Positions 33,180 to 44,617 are shown, numbered from the stretch's first letter. The stretch: 64,000 nucleotides of DNA from Cololabis saira (GCF_033807715.1 NC_084590.1:5783827-5847826), one strand, 5' to 3'. Program-made: numbers and translations. Notes: a model not told the origin generated them from the letters alone.

Positions 33180-33984
33180 GCCCTTTATGCAGTTAAAAGA
33201 CAAATGTGACTCTGAAATGAGCACTTATTTAAGTTCTTACACTAAGGTATTTAATGATCTCACATGTAAAACCATCAGAGGGAACACACTCTTTAAGTGA
33301 TGCTGAAATGTTTTAAATCAGTGAATTCAAATCATGTGATATTTATGTAGGTGTGTGAGTGTTTAGGATGTTGAGTCTCTCATCAGTTTCTTTTTTTTTG
33401 TGAGGGGTGTGAGTGGAGGTCCATGCAAATTATTACAGTTAACACACTTTTAGGAGAATGTGCTTATGTTTTTTTGTCACATGTTCTTAAACTATGGTAA
33501 ATGCTGAATGGATAACAATAACCTCCAAGTTCACCTCAGGCCTGCTTTGGTGTGAGCTGCTGTCATTGTCAGTGTGTTCATGAGTTTAGTTTTCAGTCTA
33601 AAGTTCCAGTTTGTCGTCTGGATGCGGAAGCACCTGCTGTGGTGAAGATTGTTTCCTGTATGTTACATAAATATTAGCCAGTAGTTGATAACCACAAGTC
33701 CAAATATGTGCACAAGCTGTACAGACTTTTTTATGTCCAAACTTTTACTTTTTGAAACTGTATTTGTAGATTGTGAGGGACTCACATTTAAAACATACTT
33801 TCATAAACACAAACTCACTGTCACATGCAGCAGGCACTAATGCTATGCAGTAAAAGTACTTTTGCTTACAAACAAGCATAAAATCAACACTGCTGTGACT
33901 AAAATGTCTGTTTTATTTATGATGCAGTTAAAAAAGAGAAAAAAGTAGTTCACTGAAAAGTTGGTGGGAGATTAGAGCTCAGAG
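33180..33984. other. DH-JH spacer containing an exact octamer
   Basis: No gene was recognised. A perfect ATGCAAAT octamer occurs at 33424-33431, the immunoglobulin promoter/enhancer motif bound by Oct factors. Function is not shown. Confidence 0.4.
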
Positions 33985-36900
33985 TTTATTTCAATTCAAT
34001 TCAATTCAATTTTATTTATATAGCGTCTAATACAACAGATGTTGTCTTTAGACGCTTTCTTTAGACGGGGGGGGGGGGGGCGGGAACGCAGGCCAGAACG
34101 CAGCTCCCGAGGCTCCGGCCTGCAATCATACACAAAAGAGAAAAAAGGGGGGCCGGCACAAGAAACTACAGGAACGATGGACAAAAATGATAGCTATGAT
34201 ATATTCATAATAGATAAAAATGGTAATGGAGAAGAGAGGAAGGGAAAGGGAGAGGAGAAGAAGGGTGAGAGGCACCGCCCAGGGGATCATGTCGGTGCCC
34301 CCCTGCAGCAGAGGCCTATAGCAGCATATCTACCGCGAAGCTACTGTATATTTGAGACTAACTATTATAGTCTTGTTCTATAGCTGCAACTATGACTACT
34401 GACTCTAACACACTAGAGTTTACACTACTTAGAGATTTACCAACACCAGCTAGAGGTTTACTAAACACTAACTATAGGCTTTACTAAACAGAAAGGTTTT
34501 AAGTTTAGTTTTAAAGGTGGAGGTGGTGTCAGCCTCCTTAACCCAGATTGGTTGGTTCCAAAGTAATGGTGCCTGATAGCAGAACACCCGCCCTCCAAAT
34601 CTACATTTAGATACTCTAGGAACTACGAGTAAACCTGCACTCTGGGAGCGGAGAGCTCTGCCAGGAACATAAGGCACTATCAAATCTTGTAAATACTGCG
34701 GAGCTAAGCCGTTTTGGGATTTATATGCAAGTAATAAAATTTTAAATTGGATTCTGAATTTTACAGGTAGCCAATGGAGCAACGCTAACACTGGACAGAC
34801 ATGGTCTCTCCTGCTGATTTCTGTCAGTACTCGTGCTGCTGCATTCTGGATCAGCTGGAGCCTATTCAGCAAATTACTTGGACATCCTCCTAACAACACA
34901 TTACAGTAATCTAGTCTAGAAGATACAAACGCATGAACTAGTTTTTCTGCATCACTCTGCGAGATGATTTTCCTAATCTTTGCAATATTACGGAGATGGA
35001 AAAACGCGACTTTACAAACCTGATTAACATATGGTTTAAACGACAAATCCTGATCGAAAACAACACCAAGGTTTCTCACAGTTGCACTGGAAGCCATCAC
35101 AACACCATCTAATCCCTTCCTAAGATGCTCTGGACCAAGAATGATAACCTCTGTTTTATCTGAATTTAGAAGCAAGAAATTTCTGGACATCCAGCATACC
35201 TGCCAACATTGGGCTGTGAAAAATAGGGAGATTTTCTGGGGTAGCGGTTGGAATGCTCCACTCACAACATCCCCACCCTGATATAAACAAGGCGACTTTT
35301 AATGAGCTTTAAATCCATAGCTAAAATGAAATGTGCTAAAATGTACCTCCCAAAATGATTCTACAGCCTCCTTGGAGCCAAATAAGTTTAGTATTAATAA
35401 CAATTAAATACAATATTTGTAGAATTTTCCAGGTTCCCTTTGTCACCCAAGAACCTGTTGTAATTGTAGGTGTCAGACTTTGCAGCTTCAATCACTTTCT
35501 TGGAGGAACATATACTTGTGGCCAAGGCTGGTATGGTTAATCTTGCAAGAAAGGAGTGCGCAAAGAGTAGAATTATCCATACTCATTGTGTTTTCCGTGA
35601 GGATCTTTTTCACCATGCTGAATGACCTCTCTGAGCTTGCATTGCTGTGAGGGATGCAGAGTATTGCCTTCATCAGTGATGCCAGATTTGTAAAGCTCTC
35701 CTCTTTCCCTAGAAGAACCCAGAACCTTCAACTCTCTCTTCCTGTGGGAGATCCTTGCTTGCTATGACTTGATACTCCACCAACTCTTCCCTCAGCTTTT
35801 TTTCAAAGCATTTTCTCAAACAAAACAAATTTTCAAATTTTCAAATAACAAAATAACATATTTTAACCATTTTCCAAACAATAAAATAACTGAAAAAATC
35901 TGAAAAATTGTTCAAATATGTTATTTTGTAACTTGAAAATTTTAAAATATGTTTATGTGATGCTTTGCTGATGAGAGAATATGTTTCTCTATTTTTCTTA
36001 TTTTTGTGAGGGGGGATATATATTGTTTTTCGGCACTACCTTGTTCTCTATAGCTGATATAACATGAATTACTGTGGGATCGATAAAGTTCTTATTTTTG
36101 CCATCTGAGAAAATTAAACATATTATATTTGGTGCCTAACTGTTTCCCAAGTATATTAGTGCGTGTGTGAATGAATAAATGAGACGTAAAACGTAAATTT
36201 CTTTGTAGAAAGGCGCTTTATGAAAATAAGTAAATTTACTTGTATTAGTTTGCAGCGCAGTCTTGCCACATCCAATATGGCGGCGACGTTGACGTATCGC
36301 AGCAGCTCCATGGGGCGGAGCTTGGACGTAGGCAGTGCTTTTGGGTTGGGTTGCCAGGTTTGTCAGGAACCCGTTAATATAATACATCCATGCACGAACC
36401 CCGACACGTGAAACACCATTGACTCATTTCACTTTAAAATCGGGAGATAAGCGGGAGAAATTACAAATCGGGAGCAGGGCGGGAGAAATGGTTGAAAATC
36501 GGGAGACTCCCGCTTAAATCGGGAGTGTTGGCAGGTATGACATCCAGTCCTTGATGTCCCTAAGACATGCCTGAAGTTTAACTAACGGTTCTGTTTCATC
36601 CGGCTTCATAGACAAATAGAGCTTTGTATCATCAGCATAGCAATGAAGTGTATGCCGTGATTCTGGATTATACTTCCCAATGGCTGCATGTATAAACTGA
36701 ACAAGATTGGCCCTAGCACTGAACCCTGCGGAACACCATAACAGACCCTTGACTGTTCTGAAGAAACCTCATGTACATGAACAAACTGGAACCTGTCAGA
36801 TAGATATGATTTAAACCAACGTAGAGCTGTCCCTTTAATCCCAACAACATGCTCTAACCTGTGCAGTAAAATGCCATGATCAACAGTGTCAAAAGCAGCA

Positions 36901-39717
36901 CTGAGGTCCAGTAGAACCAGTATGGACACTAATCCCTTATCTGAGGCCATAAGGAGGTCATTCGTGACTCGAACCAGTGCTGTCTCTGTGCTATGATGCA
37001 TTCTGAACCCTGACTGAAAGACTTCAAACAGATCATTTCTATACAAATAGTCACATAACTGTCTTGAAACTGCCTTTTCCAGAATTTTAGATACAAATGG
37101 AAGGTTGGAAATTGGCCTATAATTAGCTAAGGTGTCTGGGTCAAGAGAAGGTTTTTTAAGTAAAGGTTTAATTACTGCCACTTTGAAAGCCTGTGGTACA
37201 TATCCTAAGCTTAGGGATAGGTTGATTTGGTCCAGTATTGTCGCACCAATAAGATACATTTTTTTTTTGAATAGTCGAGTCGGGATGGGGTCTGACATAC
37301 ATGTGGTAGACTTAGCTCTATTAACGAGTGAAGTCAGCTCAGGGAGGTCTATAGGATCAAAACAGTCTAGAGTCAAGTCAGAGCCTAGGGAAGTCGCTAA
37401 AGCTGAAGAAACGCCCACAACCGGCTGGTTGATTTCTTCTCTAATTCTCATGATTTTACTGTTAAAGAAGCTCATAAAGTCCTCACTACTGAGAGCTGCA
37501 GGAATGCACGGCTCCACAGAGTTGTGACTCTTTGTCAGCCTGGCTACAGTGCTGAACAGAAAATGTGGGTTACTTTTGTTATCCTCTATCAACGTTGAAT
37601 AATAAGCTATTCTGGCTTTGCGAATGGCTTTTTTATATACTATTAGAATATCTTTCCATTCACGATAGGAGTTTACAGACTTACAAGAGTGCCACTTCCT
37701 TTCCATTTTACGCACGTTTTGTTTCAACATGCGAATATCTGAATTATACCAGGGAGTTAAGCTCCTGTGGCTAGAAACCCTCCTTTTCAAAGGAGCAACT
37801 TCATCTAAAACTGAGTGCAACAGATCAGCAGTGTTACTAACACGAAAATCAACATCAACATCAGAGATAGAACCCAGGTCACTGGCCTCTATTGCTTCAG
37901 TAGAGGCTTCACTATTTTCCACTGTTGCAAGATGAGCAATGGCCTCCTTAAATTTAGCAATAGCTTCATCAGACAAACATCGCTAAAATAATACCTCCTG
38001 CCCTGCACTTCAACATCGACAACATTCAATTCAAACGTTATTAAATAATGGTCGGATAAAAGGGAGTTTACAGGTGACACCGACAGATCATCAGTTTCAA
38101 CACCGTAGGTGAGAACGAAATCCAGAGTATGATCAAAACAATGCGTCGGCCCGTCCACTTTTTGTGAGATACCCATGGATTCTAGAAGAGAATTGAAAGC
38201 TAATTTAAGATTATCGCTTTCAACATCCATATGAATATTAAAATCACCCACTATGATGAATTTATCTGTACTGATCAATAATCCAGAAAGGAAATCTGAA
38301 AATTCAGACAAAAACTCTAGATAAGCGCCAGCAGGGGGCCGATACATTACCACTAACACAACTGGCTTCTCTGATTTCCAGCTCGGAAATTTCAGACTAA
38401 GCGTGAGGCTTTCAAATGTATTATAATTGCACTTAGGTTCAATTTTTGTTTGGAGACTGGAGTCATAAATTGCTGCGACTCCTCCGCCTCGGCCCGTGTT
38501 TCTAGGAATGTGATGATTAAAGTAGCCGGGCGGAGTTGATTCATTCAAACTAACATACTCTTCCTCCTGTAACCATGTTTCTGTTAAGCAGAAAACATCA
38601 CTCCTGCTCTCTGTAATTATATCATTTACTAACAGAGACTTGGAGCTTAACGATCGTATATTTAGTAGTCCGCATCTAATTTTTCGGTCTCTTATTGGTA
38701 CCAAATGTGCATTGGTTTTAATTTTTACAAGATTATTTTGGTTAACGCCTCTATAACGCCGCACCTGGTGAATTTGTGGAGGGCGGGGAACTGCAACCAC
38801 TTCTATTTTGCTAGGCACCTGGTTAGAGTTACCAGTTACATCATGTAATCTTATAGTTTTGTTGGCAGGCGTTGGTCCTCGAGAAGCAGCAGAGAAGTGT
38901 GTTAAACTACAGCTCTGCATCCTGGCCTGGACCCTGCGATGTCAGGGAGAGGGTCTAATAAAACAGGCCAAATTAATAGAGACAAGAGCAGCACCAACCC
39001 GGGTGGGATGAATGCCGTCTCTTCTAATCAGACCGGGCTTTCCCCAGAACGTTTCCCAATTGTCAATAAAGGCCACATTGTTTTCTGAACACCACCGATA
39101 CAACCAGCGACGGAGCGAGAGCATGCGACTAAACATGTCATCGCTGGCCAGATTGGGGAGGGGACCAGAGGAACCTACGGAGTCCGACATGGTTTTGGCG
39201 TAGTTACACACCGAGACAATATTCATTTTGGTCACTTCCGACTGGCGAAGACGGGAGTCATTAGCTCCGACATGGATGATAACTTTACCATATTTACGAT
39301 TACCCTTTGCCAGTAGCTTCAAATTTGCTTCTATGTCGCCCGCTCTGGCCCCCGGGATACACCTAACTATGGTCGCTGGAGTCGGCTTCACATGCCTGAC
39401 TATGGAGTTGCCAATCACCAGGGTCGGTTTCTCAACGGGTGTGTCGCTGAGTGGGGAAAATCTGTTAGACACATGAAGCGGGTGGTGGTGTTCCGTGAGC
39501 CCTTTAGGACTACGCTCTCCCCGAACCGTCACCCACCGGCCCTGACTGGCCGGCTGCTCGGGAGCTGCAGGGGAGCGGCTACCCTCAGCTGCTACAGGCC
39601 GGTCTGCGGCTAGCTTAGCCTGGTTAGCTGAGGAGGCTATTGGACTATGGTCAAATTGGCAGAACCGGACCTCTACCTGACTGAGCCTCGCCTCCAGCCC
39701 TGCAAATAAACTACATT
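33985..39717 (-). mobile_element. Near full-length CR1/L2-type LINE, split by a hAT element
   Basis: On the minus strand: ORF1 (39532-38942) with an SGNH/GDSL esterase fold ([29 protein letters not shown]); APE endonuclease (about 38750-37990; [38 protein letters not shown]); RT (37976-36606; NYRPISNLPFVSKILEK, FQSGFRMHHSTETAL, GVPQGSVLGP); RT C-terminus and tail (35265-34468). The 3' end carries AATTC/AATTG pentamer repeats (33985-34010). Frameshifts, including one between endonuclease and RT, leave it inactive. A copy of its 3' UTR lies at 61893-62650. Confidence 0.9.
35195..36539 (-). mobile_element. hAT transposon inserted in the LINE
   Basis: The inverted ends CATACCTGCCAACA and TGTTGGCAGGTATG are flanked by an exact 8-bp duplication ACATCCAG (35187-35194 and 36540-36547). 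The minus strand at 35673-35530 encodes a hAT C-terminal dimerisation remnant (PHSNASSERSFSMVKKI, LCALLSCKIN). The rest of the transposase is lost. The insertion interrupts the RT reading frame of the surrounding LINE. Confidence 0.93.
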
Positions 39718-39721
39718 TTAA

Positions 39722-40674
39722 AGGTATTGTGACATGAAAAACACATTTTTCTTGATTTTTTGTGTTTTGTTGGGTGTCTTGACATCAATTACACCCAAAA
39801 AACCACAAACTTTTAGCATTCAGTGTATTGTGTGCTTTCTGGGATTTTCCGCATAACTATGCAAAAACGGCTCATCTGGTTTGGTGGCAGACCGTGACGT
39901 AAAGGGCCGCTAAATCACCGCCCGCTCCACCCAGCTCCCTGCCTCCTCTCCTCTCCAGCGCACCATAAAGGCGGATTTATGGTTCCGCGTTACACCGACA
40001 CAGAGCCTACGGCGTAGGGTTACGCGGCGACGCGCACGTACGCTGAACCCTACGGCGTAGGCTCTGCGTCGATTTAACGCGGAACCATAAATCAGGCTTA
40101 ACACGGAGCTGTTTAGAGCCTCTTCTGTTCTCATCACCGGGAGGAAAACTGCTAAAAAGACCCGCGGCCACTGACTGGACTTAAGACAAGGGGACACTGC
40201 TGCTTGCATGCCTTTATTTTTATGATTGTTTGCTGTGGTTCGCCCTGCTGCTTTTCCGTGCATGCTTCGCCTGTCGCTCCCGGCTTAACTCTCCGACGCC
40301 GCTGTTAGAAGTCCGTGTGGACTTCATCCACTTCATCCCCGGGCTGTAGTCGCCCTGTCTGGGCTGTGTGTGTGGTTCGGTGTGCGCGCGTGTGTGTGGA
40401 GACCGTTTTATAATAGATCCATGGTGGAGACGCCGGCAGAAGCGTGTAGCAGGAGGAGGAGGAGGAGGTTGGGAGGAGGAGCGGGGCAATGATTGACAGG
40501 AAAGGGGGAAAAGGAAGCATTTTTCACGGCGCAAAAAAACACTGTAATAAACAGCCAGGAATGGAGTACTAGAGTGAATTTTTTCTTGTTACACCCTTTT
40601 AGACACATTTGAGGGATGTTGGCCAAGACTTTTAATAGTGTTAAAAGCATTTTAAAAATGATGTCACAATACCT
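39722..40674. mobile_element. piggyBac-like non-autonomous element
   Basis: Perfect 14-bp inverted ends AGGTATTGTGACAT and ATGTCACAATACCT lie directly inside TTAA on both sides (39718-39721 and 40675-40678), the piggyBac signature. A second palindrome (about 39967-40100, arms around TTTATGGTTCCGCGTTA) is nested within it. No transposase frame is present. A truncated relative begins near 55615. Confidence 0.88.
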
Positions 40675-40678
40675 TTAA

Positions 40679-41140
40679 GCACTTACCGTCTTCACTAAAG
40701 GAGGCAGAGGAATAGCTAAACATTTCAAACACTGAGCAGCAAAGAGGTGAAACGGTGGAAGACGGAGAGGCCATGCTAAGATGCTAACAGAGGCTAACGG
40801 ACAGAAAATGTATCGGTGATTGGTGACAGTGAAAGTTACGGAAGAGAAAATGAGCGAGTGTTGAAATAAAGACAGTAATGTACCAGATATAGTGCTATTT
40901 TACCAGAAAACAATCTAAGTTTTAGACAAAAAAGTCGGGAGAGATCTGAGCCTGCACGCCGTGCAGCAGCAACAGACCGCAACACCAGGAAGTGACGCGA
41001 TGCGTGACGCAGTACGATACCCAATCAGCAAGCACGCAACAGCAGAGCTGCAACAGCAGAGCCGCCTTATTGTAGCCTCCAGGATCAGATGACTGTCTGT
41101 TTGCACTAAAAGGCTGCTAAGAATCATAATGAAGCTCAGA
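40679..41140. other. Probable 5' flank of the LINE
   Basis: Sequence continuous with the LINE before the TTAA element landed. It is GC-moderate with no open gene and may be the LINE's 5' UTR. The boundary is not defined. Confidence 0.3.
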
Positions 41141-41459
41141 GTCGCTGGATGAGACTGAATCAGCCACCATCGCTGTCATCACGTCATTTCACCTCCGACC
41201 TCTCAGTGCCGTCTTATCATTGGTCAGATCAGTTGGTACATATGGAAAGTCTCCATGTCTTACTCAGTAGTCTCAGTAGTTTTATTTACTTTGTTGGGAT
41301 GAACGATATCACTTCTCATAGATGGCTACTTAACTAGGTAAAAAGAAAACGTTAGTACCATAAACCTCTTGGTGCCTGAGGGCCGTGAAGACTTCATTTT
41401 TTAAAGATCTTACTCTTTACATCACAGTTTTGTTGAAGACAGTGATTTGTTTTTCACTG

Positions 41460-41460
<1 letters not shown>

Positions 41461-41516
<56 letters not shown>
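41461..41516. repeat. (ATC)n microsatellite
   Basis: About 18 ATC triplets in an uninterrupted run. Confidence 0.95.
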
Positions 41517-41517
<1 letters not shown>

Positions 41518-41734
41518 ACACTGCTTTTATTCACTGAGAAAATTATGTTTTGTCTTTAATGCATCACAGTATAAATGACAATCCACTATTGTCATTTCTA
41601 CTGTAGTTCAGTACCTCACAAAAACTTCACACTGGGTACTGAACATGACATACTTGCTGTTGTAATTTTATTTCACATTTTAAGAAGTACAAAACTAAGG
41701 TAGTACTCACATGTCATATTATAATGAGCCATTG

Positions 41735-41985
41735 TAACGCCCGCCAATGTAATAATGCCCGCAAACGTAATAAACCACAAACGTAATAAAAATATGCAGC
41801 TTCTAATGTAATAATCCTGCAAATGTAATACATTTCCCACAAACGTAATAGTCGCTACCTACTACAAACGTAACACGCGATTTCCCACAAATGTAATAAC
41901 TATTACGTTTGTAGAGATTTATTACGTTTGTGGGGAAGTGAAAATCTTCAACTTTCAATGTTGTAATAACTTCCCACAAATGTAA
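41735..41985. repeat. Cluster of ACAAACGTAATA words
   Basis: About ten copies or near copies of ACAAACGTAATA / ACAAATGTAATA, irregularly spaced and in both orientations, with CCCGC or TCCC spacers. It looks like the subterminal repeat region of a DNA transposon. The family is not recognised. Confidence 0.6.
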
Positions 41986-42234
41986 TAATGCAATGCATAA
42001 TGGTTGTTTGTATGTAGATATGTTACGGTTAATGTAGAAAAACGGCTATTTTGCAAACTAGCCGGTGATTGTGTAAATTATAATAAAACCCATCCGCACT
42101 CTCGCAGCCTGCCCTGCATAATTAATGCTGTGGATGTGTCAGACCCCACACTTTTTTGGGGAGTGTAACGTTAGGCCAACTGAACTGTAGGCTATTCTGT
42201 AGTAACTGGACTATATCTACCAAATTAATTACGT

Positions 42235-42560
42235 TTGCTTAGTTTGTTTTGGTTTAATCAATTTGTGCAAATGGAGGAGGAGGAGATACCTCATCTCATC
42301 ATGCGCTTCGGGTTTGCGCGCTTCGGGTTTAGGAGCCCACCTTCCATGAGAGAGACGCAACAACTGTTTGTCTGTTTTGGAGGTGGCAAAGAGAAGAATA
42401 GATATTTCCTCACAAAGACTGTTACACTGGATATTTGCGAGTACATTACCCAGACCTATGGTGTGCCCAAATTCAGAGCGCACAGAGCGCACAGAGCGCA
42501 CAGAGCAGAGAGCGCTTTGCCACCTCGGTGGCAAAGCTGTATTCTGGGGTGCCAATGACG
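42235..42560. other. Unassigned block next to the palindromic DH
   Basis: It contains a short array of AGAGCGCAC units (42475-42510) and the palindrome CTTTGCCACC/GGTGGCAAAG. Short frames exist but none resembles a known protein. Confidence 0.35.
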
Positions 42561-42598
42561 TGATCTGTAGTTTGCATTATTCGTAGACTCGTAGACTC

Positions 42599-42718
42599 GC
42601 GGACTCGTAGACGACGTGTGACGAGGTTTTTGTAATGACATGTATCACCGTGGCTCCCACCCCACACAGTGACACATGTCATTACAAAAACCTCGTCACA
42701 CGTCGTCTACGAGTCCGC
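42599..42718. repeat. Inverted repeat enclosing DH5
   Basis: Two perfect 45-bp arms, 42599-42643 and 42674-42718, surround a 30-nt centre that holds the two heptamers and the D core. The arms include both nonamers and most of both spacers. Left-flank phrases CGTAGACTCGTAGACTCG are themselves a short tandem repeat. Confidence 0.95.
42653..42664 (-). CDS. DH segment within a 45-bp inverted repeat (DH5)
   Basis: Core GCTCCCACCCCA on the plus strand (TGGGGTGGGAGC in sense). Plus-strand layout: GGTTTTTGT (42625-42633), 12-nt spacer, CACCGTG (42646-42652), core, CACAGTG (42665-42671), 12-nt spacer, ACAAAAACC (42684-42692). Both nonamers are consensus. The left RSS belongs to a 45-bp arm (42599-42643) that is the exact reverse complement of 42674-42718. 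Confidence 0.85.
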
Positions 42719-43027
42719 AGGTCTCCGGCAAAGCTTTCTCACCAATAATGTCGAAGGTTCGGTTTCTATCTGTAAAATATCATTAATCTCAGTTCCTGAT
42801 GAAATTATGAAGTAAAGGCTATTTCTATTTTTACTCCTTTTTGCTATTTTCAACATGAATTTAAAAAAAAGAAACAAATAAAGAAGAAAAGATGAAATAT
42901 AGTGGAACAATTTAAAAAATGTTTAAATGATACTCTTTTTGTAAATGTACAACTTTTAATTTTACCATAGATAGGTCTGCAGTTATTATCAGTTAGTGTT
43001 ATTTTTGTAACAGGACGTGTCACTGTG

Positions 43028-43038
43028 GCCGCTGCTGT
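43028..43038 (-). CDS. DH segment with one weak RSS (DH4)
   Basis: Core GCCGCTGCTGT (sense ACAGCAGCGGC). The J-side RSS is good: CACTGTG (43021-43027), 12-nt spacer, nonamer TATTTTTGT. The V-side signal is poor: heptamer AGCTGTG (43039-43045), 12-nt spacer, ACCAAAACT. It may rearrange to J but poorly to V. Confidence 0.6.
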
Positions 43039-43245
43039 AGCTGTGGTTCAGCCTCTTACCAAAACTTCAGTGTTTAACATCACATATGATCTACTTCTTC
43101 TTGTTCTAAAGTAACATTAGTGCTTTAACACTTTTAGATTGGTTTTGCAGTAATAATTACCATGACATCATGTGTTTCCCAGATTTTTAAAAGTAACAGT
43201 GGACTTCTTTCATTTGTTCTCTGTGCTTCACTTTAGTTGAGGACA

Positions 43246-43302
43246 GGTTTTTGTCTTTTTTCACTGGGTTCCATCCTCCACAGTGAAAAATACTCAAAAA
43301 CC
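43246..43302 (-). pseudogene. DH-like relic with shortened spacers (DH3)
   Basis: Two nonamer-like ends, GGTTTTTGT (43246-43254) and TCAAAAACC (43294-43302), flank CACTGGG (43262-43268), a 10-nt core, and CACAGTG (43279-43285). The spacers are only 7 and 8 nt instead of 12, so RAG cleavage is unlikely. Confidence 0.6.
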
Positions 43303-43715
43303 TGAACATGAACTACAGTTTTTAGTTTTTTATTGCTGAGTGCAATAAAAAAAAACAGCAAAACAATGCAGACTATAGAAATATCAACAGATTCTGACTC
43401 CAAAGGGTTAAATATGCATGAATGTATGATTATATTAATTCATAACATCTTTACTGAAAGCAAAATATATATTAACTTCTGATGTGTTATGTTTCACCAT
43501 ATCATTCAGGATGGAATAAATAAATAAATAAATAAATAAAAATGTTGCCATCTAATTTTGCATGTTCACTTTATTCTAAATCTTCTTTCTTCGCTGTCTA
43601 AAACAACCTTTTTAAACCTCTAAACCCTTTCAGTGCTCTCTTTTTCTTTCAGCACAGTGAGGCTGATTTCCAGTTCACTGCAGAACAGGTTTTTGTATGA
43701 CCATAAATCACTGTG

Positions 43716-43730
43716 GTAGCCGTTATAGTA
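43716..43730 (-). CDS. DH segment (DH2)
   Basis: Core sense TACTATAACGGCTAC encodes YYNGY, a typical vertebrate DH reading. The flanks are GGTTTTTGT (43688-43696), 12-nt spacer, CACTGTG (43709-43715) and, beyond the core, CACTGTG (43731-43737), 12-nt spacer, ACAAAAACC (43750-43758). The second heptamer is one base off CACAGTG. Confidence 0.92.
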
Positions 43731-44387
43731 CACTGTGATAAACCCTCCTACAAAAACCTCCGTCTGAACATCTCCCCAAACGGTCAGTGTTTTTGTACTC
43801 AGACTCCATCAGTAACTTTTCACTTTACTTTACACACATATTCTTTTCTTTTTTTGTATTTTAGTCAATATTTATATCATTATTATTATTCTCAGTCATT
43901 TCTTTAAAAAATACATCCTTTTTTGATGGTGAATTTTAATTTTGATACTTGAGATGTGAAATATTGTGTTGAGGGGCTTATTTTAAGGAGGTTGTTTTAA
44001 GAAAACTGTCTTAATAAAACAAGTTGCAAAATTAAAATGCAACACATTTCAAAATAGCGACATATAAGATTTTGTGTGTGATAAAACATTTGTTTTATTT
44101 GTATATTAAATGCTTTATGTTGCTTGACACCCCGTCATTCATCCTTTTGTCACTTGAATTTAACACAACTGCTCCAACAGCATATCTGTCAAGTCCACTG
44201 GAAACTCAACTTATTTTTGATTGTTTACAATAAATGATGTTTTATAAATTATCAATTTAATTTCTTGCCAAATGTCATCATGTCACTTCTTTGCTGCACA
44301 TGAGCTTTTATGTAGTTTTGTATCCCAACGACAGCTTTCTAAAATGTAATCTTTTTTTAAATTGAACATTCAAATGACAAACTGAAG

Positions 44388-44397
<10 letters not shown>

Positions 44398-44476
<79 letters not shown>

Positions 44477-44515
44477 TACATGTATATATATATATATATA
44501 TATAATTATATACCG
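44398..44515. repeat. (TA)n microsatellites between DH1 and DH2
   Basis: Two TA runs (about 44398-44472 and 44482-44504) separated by AATTATACATG. They are simple sequence only. Confidence 0.95.
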
Positions 44516-44617
44516 TATATATCCTTTATTTTTATTTCAAACTTTACTTTTTCCAACATAACAATGGGGGAGAGTCAGGTTGTTGTTGGGAGGTTTTTGT
44601 ATGGGTGTGTATCATTG

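Noticed and set aside
32496..33209. A 237-codon open frame rich in DPGSPAASA repeats
   Set aside because: It is open only because the 30-bp and 18-bp units are multiples of three. It ends in Tc1-like sequence and matches the gypsy 3' region at 31190-31560.
41540..41630. Possible extra DH (CACAGTA near 41565 and ACAAAAACT near 41619)
   Set aside because: Spacers and heptamers do not fit 12-RSS pairs on both sides.
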